64,000 bases of DNA, from the NCBI GenBank assembly GCA_030998015.1, contig JARWMV010000021.1, forward strand, positions 62,001 to 126,000. The letters run 5' to 3'. Within the stretch, counting starts at the first letter, position 1. Every line of letters begins with the position of its first letter. The stretch comes from Ceratorhiza oryzae-sativae (lineage: Eukaryota; Basidiomycota; Agaricomycetes; Cantharellales; Ceratobasidiaceae). This document shows positions 58,501 through 64,000 of the stretch, piece by piece. A program made the position numbers and the translations under genes. The notes below the pieces were generated by a model, which was given only the letters and a program-made list of their open reading frames with translations, was not told the origin of the DNA and searched no databases.

Positions 58501-61500
58501 TGGTTGACGTCAAGGTGCTAGAGTATTGAAGTCGCCAATTGCCTTGTTCTGATACCCATGGTTTTCCGAGTGACCTAAATTCGATCACTCCAGTTCCAAG
58601 GTCCATCCAATGGTGATATTCGGATGAGAAGAATGCCGGAAGGTCCGCCACAAATTTTGAGTGTGGGATCAACTCGAATGTTTCGTCTCCTCGGGAAGCT
58701 TGGATCACGAGATCCTTGCTCGCATCTAGAGAAAATGAAATCTAAAACAAAGTATCCTCAGCGATTTGATCTCGAGTGGTTCATAAATGTTGTATACCTG
58801 ATGGTCATTGATAATGGTACGAGTAGTGAAAAGCATGCCAGGTGAATGGGCCGGAACTACGTCTAGCACTTTCTAATCAAGTACGGAGCCTGGAGTGAGA
58901 AGTTTCCCAGCATACATGAATCCAACGCTCACCTGTCCAAACAGACGCTTATAAGTAGGATGCGACACGTACTCGGGCGGTAAACGTCCAAAAGGCTGGC
59001 CGTCGACTAGCAGTCTTCCTTCCATAAATTGAGGTGCACCAGCTGCGAATTTCCCGTTGCATCATTCATAGTCCTAGTCGTAATCCACAGAGCACCCAAA
59101 TTTCCTACTGCAGTCCAACCGCAGATACCGGGGCGATAGCTGCTCCAATATTGAGAAAGCGAAGAATCCACGATTCGAGGGTTCTCCCTGAGCCTGGAAA
59201 ATAGAATAGGAACAATTTTGAACGCAAGGCGGCGGTCTCGAGCCAGCAAAGTTTGGATATGTGGAGGTGCACTGCTGGGATCAGGGAATCGATTGTCGTA
59301 CAAAATAATTGAGCAAACGATGAGATCGACCCAGTCCCTCGGGGTCGATAGCAGCTCGTGCAGGTGGGAGGCGTCAATATCATACGTTGACCGACAGATG
59401 AGCGCCATTTCGCATACGCGTTGCTGAAAGTCCTGAATCTCGACCTCTGTGTTCTGAAGCTTGTGGGCAAGTTCTTTGATCCAACGAAAAGTCACGGATC
59501 GAGCGTCGCGGAGAAAGGCAAGAGCCTCGTCACGCGTTTCTTCGTCGGGATTTGACGACAGCAAGCGTGCAACGAGCATGACTAACAACATACATTGAGC
59601 ATATATATCAAACGAAGCGAGCAATGGCTCGTACCAATTGTATGCACAGTCGTGCTCTCTAGCCAGTTGGCTCGGACACGATCCAGCACCCGAGTCGCCT
59701 GGCGAATGAGAAGTATGCGAAATTCAAGCTATTGAGTTCAAGATGCCATTCGCGATTTGTACTGTCGGTCGCAAACGGACCAAGCTGCCACGCAGCCTGC
59801 GTATGTAGCATATACACTTCCTCCCGACCAAAGCTCAAGAGATTCTCTTCGAGACCGCGCACGATATTCATCCACTGCAGACGCGACCGCTCCGGAGCGT
59901 CCCAAAAGCATAATGCTCATGAAGCGATAGATCCTTGGGACAGTCGGACTGGTTCGCGATGACCTGGTTGGACGTATGGGCAGTCCCTTCGAGCGCGTAT
60001 TGGAGGTAGTGGTACGGGCTCGTCTTGGCGATAACAAACGTCCCGTACTTTGAGAGGCTAGCGTTCAAGAGCGGGCCGTTGGCCCATGTCGCCTGCTGCG
60101 AATCAAACAGCCTAAAGTTCAAGGCGTTGTTGACGCAGACCGCCTGAGACGTGGAAGGTATCTTTGTTGTAGCATAGTGCGACTTGCGGAACGATTTACT
60201 CGAGGTCGCAATGGTGACACGATATTTCGACTGTCGAGCCCAAGCTCGAAGCCCGTCATAGTCCGCCAGAGTTCCAAAGTGTTCAGCCTTTCCTCCCCGG
60301 TCCGCCCCAGCAAGGTCACACAGCACCTTGTGAGTCACGGAGCGCCAGATATCAAAGGATTCAGGACACCGAAGCTCAAACACGACCGCTTCCGCATCCA
60401 GCTGGTTCGCAGGCAACGGCCACTCGTGCACCTCGATCTTCATCCCAGCCGCCCGATTCAAGAACTTGCACCTGTCGCACTGACCCCTCGCATGGACTGA
60501 GTGTCCCTTTTTGTTCGTGGTGTAGACGCAATTCGTCATCGACGCGAGCTCCGTGAGACGTGCGTGCTCCGCATTCAGCCGCTCGAGCTCTTGCTGTTTC
60601 TGGTCACGGTTGAGAGTCGCTTGCCACTCGATGATGCGTTTTGTTTGTTGAAGAGCGCTCGATCTTCGGAAAAATTGGATCGGGAACGAGCCGAGGTCGT
60701 TTTTGGAGCTGAAAGTCGATCCGCGAGTGGCTTTGGTGTGTCGGTTGCGGATGTAGGCTTGGACCACCCGAGCCCTCTCCTGGTGGAGTGAGGAACGTAG
60801 GAGCAGTACCTCGACGAGGTTTGCTGGGATTTCGGGCGAGTACTCGAGCAAGAGGGTATGCTGAGATGCCACGAGTCTGTCGAGTCCCATCCAGAGCTCC
60901 AGGATGACCAAGGCCATAATCGACGTGTCAGCCACATCTTGGGTGTAGCACGAGAGGGCAGCCTCCATGTATTGGTCAAGACAGGAGGATATTACAGCAC
61001 AAGCATCATGCGACGACTGAAAAAGTCTACCGTTGACCCATTCGGGCAAATGATGGTGCACCGCCTGCTCGAAATCAAATAAGGCAACGTGTTTATGCTG
61101 ATCAAACGAACGAGTCAAAGCGCCGTCTGCGAAAACGGTCAAATCGGAACGACCGGCCAGCCTGGTGCTCGTGTCTGTGCTCGGGATAAACGCACGCGGT
61201 TTGGTGCGTTTCGCCCGGCACTGGAGGACTCGATCGAGGTACGGCCTGGAATTCGGAAGTGTTTGGTGTGTGCTTCGCGTGAGATCGAGAGTCAGGGTCC
61301 AAAGTGGGGGGCTTGACTTTGAATGGCTGTCCAGCGGGTTCGTAATAGCGCCTCGGTTTGGTCGCTCGCCCTTTTGGCGGCCTGGATGATCCAGTCGGCA
61401 GAGTGGTTTTGACCTTGAGCATTCGGCGCGCCATTTTGATTCGCATTGTCGCAAGGAGATCACTCGAGAATAACGGATCCCGAGTGGATAAACCTAGTAT

Positions 61501-62362
61501 TTGGGCATGCAAAAGGACCATAAGGTGCTTGTAGTCTGATGGTTCCAGCGTCGTATGAAGCAAATGCGAATGATGAGCCAGACGGGCGAACGGCGCCAGG
61601 GAAGATATGCGCTATCCCACAAGACCTCGTCCGCGATGCGCTTGGCCACACGCCGGGGTTCGATTTCCTTTCCATAGGCACGCAGGATGCCGGTAAATAG
61701 CTGCGAGATGTAGTGCGGGTTCGCGGCCTCTCGTACTTCGGCGACTTTGGACCCGGCCTTGGTGGATTTTGCCGTGGCGCCGGCGAGAACGTCGACGTCC
61801 ATGCGGGAGAGAAAATTGGCGATTTCGTGAATAAATTTTGGATCTGTAGCGTTGGAGTCTGGAATTTCGATGGCGGGTCCAGGGTAGTGGCGGACTAGCT
61901 TTCCGGCTGTGGACATGACGGAAGCGTTGGGTGCTTGCGCCTCGAATATTTCAAACGTCATAGCATGGGAAGTCTTGCGAACAATGACGGCGGCATTTTG
62001 TTCGCGTATATGCAGTACTAGGATATCTGGGTTTGCAGTATGAGCTTGGTTGTGGGGTCGTGCCTGGCCCGCTCACCGTCTGGTAGCATGTCCAGCATGT
62101 CTCGTTCGAGCGTGGATTTGTCGATTGGATTCAAGATTGATTTCTGAAAGCAAAAAATGGACCTAGATATCCGTGGCCATATATTATCCCCCGGAAAGAG
62201 TTGGCGGTATTTGTTGACTGCTTCGAGCGCTAGTTTGGCAAGATGGTAGTTGACATGCCGCTCGAAATCCGTGCTGGGCGCTTTCTGTGGTAGTTTTGGA
62301 GGCAGAAATACGTGATAAGCAACGTTTAGCAGCGTTTGGTCTCCCGGTGAATAGTCTGTCAT
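52590..62362 (-). CDS. Giant P-loop protein, DUF6606/DUF3638/DUF3645 family
   Basis: The chosen ATG at 62362 gives MTDYSPGDQTLLNVAYHVFLP, a start typical of the DUF6606 N-terminal domain (phrase HVFLPPKLPQ). The next exon has LHIREQNAAVIVRKT. The long middle region (61,500-56,100) is conserved-looking but featureless. DUF3638 carries the P-loop NMGEGKSSVIVP (about 55,930-55,946) after VAREMIAP. A Walker-B-like LDESDEILH lies near 55,540. The DUF3645 part and a C-terminal tail with an ERERER stretch (about 53,560) lead to SLGCVIA and TGA 52590. Frames join through introns of about 50 nt, for example after HPDWLLVQ near 56,085. I estimate about 3,000 residues. The family is widespread in fungi, but its function is not known to me. 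Confidence 0.85.
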
Positions 62363-63092
62363 TTCGAGTGGTGGTGCTGGGGAAGAAACAACGTGGGTGT
62401 CGCGTGGACCCTTTTGCCACCGCCACCCATGGGCGCCACCAAGCGGAGCCGGGGTGGGGCGGGCCGGCTTGGCAGTGTTTGGCATGGACGATCCTAGCTG
62501 CTTCTGCCAGATGCTCGTTTAGACTCGCCTGGAACCTGCAACTTCGAAAGTTCCGGATGGGGGTTGCTTGTCGCCAGGATGGCGTGTGGTGTTCTAAACG
62601 GGGAAAACAAGGCTGAGGCGCATGTGTGTCACGGGCTGGATTACTCGGGCGCAAGATGAATGGGTGCCCTCCCTGCAGATCAGTCACAAAGGGAGCGACG
62701 GTCCTTGGTCCATCCACGACACACGGTCGAGAATAAACTTGGCATTGGGATATATAGGTCCAGCCAGCGCAACTTGGCCCGACAAACCTGTTCCTCGTCG
62801 TCCCCGATCGACGCGAGTCACGTGCCCGGCGCTCGTCTTCTGGACAACGACTGTCACATCTGTAACACGCTCGGAGACGGTCGCGGGGGATTCTGTGTTG
62901 CGTGACGACCGGCGATCTGTGCCTGGGACTCTGGCTCGGCGCTTGATCGCGTATATAAGCCGCGTGTCCGACTCGCTCGCCCCCTCTTCTCGTCATCGTG
63001 TGTACCGGTCTGCACACCTTTGCCTTCGCCCGCCCTGGTGGCCCCTTGAACGCCTTCTTCACTCCAGCCCCTTTCTTTTTCTATTCCCAAGC
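62363..63092. promoter_or_regulatory. Divergent intergenic region, giant protein and copper transporter
   Basis: The region separates two divergent starts. The long open frame on the minus strand (to 63062) and the longer frame on the plus strand overlapping 62,622-63,092 look like promoter-spanning artefacts. The CTR start at 63093 is chosen because a signal-like leader and the TATA box fit it. Confidence 0.4.
62951..62957 (+). promoter_or_regulatory. TATA box of the copper transporter gene
   Basis: The string gtatataa lies about 140 nt before the ATG at 63093. A transcription start in the following pyrimidine-rich stretch (ctcgccccctcttctcgtc) is plausible but not shown. Confidence 0.5.
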
Positions 63093-63847
63093 ATGTCTGC
63101 CCTCGTCGTCGTCGCCCTCGCCTCGGGTGTCCTCGCCCACGGAGGAGGCCCCGAGCCCGCCATGCCCGAGACCTCGCTCTCGCAGTCCAATACTGCCATG
63201 TCCACGTCCATGATGATGATGACGCCGTATTTCCACTGGATGGCCGACGCCGATGCGCTCTACTTCAAGTCCTGGGTCCCCCGCTCGACCGGGGCCCTGA
63301 TCGGAGCATGCATCGGCCTCTTTTTCCTCGCCGTGTTCGAGAGATTCTTGGCGAGCGCCAAGGGCCTGATGGAGGCCTGGTGGAGACGACGGTATGTTCC
63401 CGATCCAGCCCATGACCGGAACCTGTACTCGATTAGTTACCGGTCTCCTCATTCGATTTGCAGACAAGCTACCGACTATGCTCGCACACTCGTCACCCCA
63501 GACAACGCCTCGACCCACTCCCATTCCAAGTCCATCGAGTCGGGAACCTATCTCATCACCAACACCCCGCCCTTGATCCCGTCGTTTGAGCCCATCCACG
63601 ACCTCGCCCGGGGCGTCATGCAAGCCGTCCAGAGCCTGATCGGATTCTTTTTGATGTTGTCTATCATGTGAGTTTGCGCCGTTTCCGTAGTCCTTGTTCA
63701 GCTCATCACCCCTTTGTTCGTAGGACATACAACGGCGCATTCCTCATTGCCGTCGTCGTGGGCCTGGGCGTTGGCGAAGTCGCATTTGCGCGTCTTGGCC
63801 GTAGCGGTGCTCATCCAGGATGTGTCGCCGCTCGAACCCACGGATGA
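63093..63847 (+). CDS. CTR-type copper transporter
   Basis: Three exons (63093-63391, 63464-63667, 63724-63847) join in frame to give 208 residues. The N-terminus MSALVVVALASGVLAHGG is hydrophobic and leads to a Met/Ser-rich ectodomain with MSTSMMMMTPYF, the metal-binding methionine cluster of CTR proteins. Membrane segment 1 is GALIGACIGLFFLAVFERFL. Segment 2 is QSLIGFFLMLSIMTYNGAFL across the second intron, and segment 3 LIAVVVGLGVGEVAFA has GxxxG-type packing. The SIMTYN string matches the Mx3M region of segment 2. CTR trimers carry Cu(I) into the cytosol. The tail ends CVAARTHG, with one Cys. Membrane placement (plasma membrane or vacuole) is not determined. Confidence 0.9.
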
Positions 63848-64000
63848 TTTTCTCACATCGCAACCGGGATCTCTTTCTTTTGACACTTTGATCTCTCAAG
63901 GTGTGTTTGGGACAACGACTATTGTACTGTGTAGCTGTGTACGAGGCCTGTAACCGTGTTTGTACATCCATGCAGAGTTCAGGAGACTTGTCTTGGCGGG
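63848..64000. other. Right-edge sequence after the copper transporter
   Basis: Presumed 3' flank of the transporter gene. Nothing else is seen. Confidence 0.3.

Noticed and set aside
62184..63062. 292-codon frame on the minus strand before the giant protein
   Set aside because: It overlaps the true first exon in another frame and shows no domain; the DUF6606 start is in the other frame.
62622..63092. Longer N-terminal extension of the copper transporter frame
   Set aside because: It would include the TATA box and promoter; the ATG at 63093 gives a normal hydrophobic leader.
1..64000. CRISPR arrays, operons and ribosome binding sites
   Set aside because: The window is eukaryotic with spliceosomal introns; no regular direct-repeat array was seen.

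Overview
The window is nuclear DNA of a filamentous basidiomycete, most likely an agaricomycete close to Rhizoctonia/Thanatephorus (Cantharellales). The reasons are the many introns of about 50 nt, a STE3-type pheromone receptor, TKL-type kinases with an HGD catalytic loop, a TPR-CHAT relic, a multi-LysM secreted protein beside a subgroup-C chitinase, an M35 protease and a chromodomain Ty3/gypsy element. The species is inferred from gene style only.

Left part (1-7.2 kb): a chromovirus-type Ty3/gypsy retrotransposon cut by the window edge. It is heavily decayed by CpG to TpG/CpA changes, which have removed catalytic RT aspartates and made several TGA stops. Its 3' LTR ends inside the transposase reading frame of an older pogo-like DNA transposon, so two elements are nested. 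At 7.3-17.2 kb lies a divergent pair: a five-LysM secreted protein (minus) and a killer-toxin-like (subgroup C) GH18 chitinase with chitin-binding modules (plus), split by very many introns. They share a 571-bp promoter region.

Middle (17.2-38 kb): a repeat-rich gap holding a solo LTR with a near-intact target duplication, inserted in one of three copies of a dispersed repeat; then a secreted M35 metalloprotease, the spindle-checkpoint kinase MPS1, a broken TPR-CHAT gene, an importin of the IPO7/8 type, a 95-aa two-exon gene of unknown function, and a gene-poor stretch with a 16-bp-arm hairpin.

Right part (38-64 kb): a STE3 pheromone receptor; a large minus-strand gene coding for an N-terminal helical region, a pseudokinase lobe and an active-looking kinase, with a 203-bp TA-flanked MITE just upstream; the mitochondrial S-adenosylmethionine carrier PET8; a secreted bicupin oxalate decarboxylase divergent from the histone deacetylase HOS3; a giant (about 3,000 aa) DUF6606/DUF3638/DUF3645 P-loop protein of unknown function; and a CTR copper transporter.

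The strongest candidate for an undescribed system is the pseudokinase-kinase gene with its helical N-terminus and MITE-bearing promoter. The best-supported functional neighbourhood is the LysM/chitinase pair. Housekeeping genes (MPS1, importin, PET8, HOS3) look intact and alternate with accessory, TE-marked intervals.
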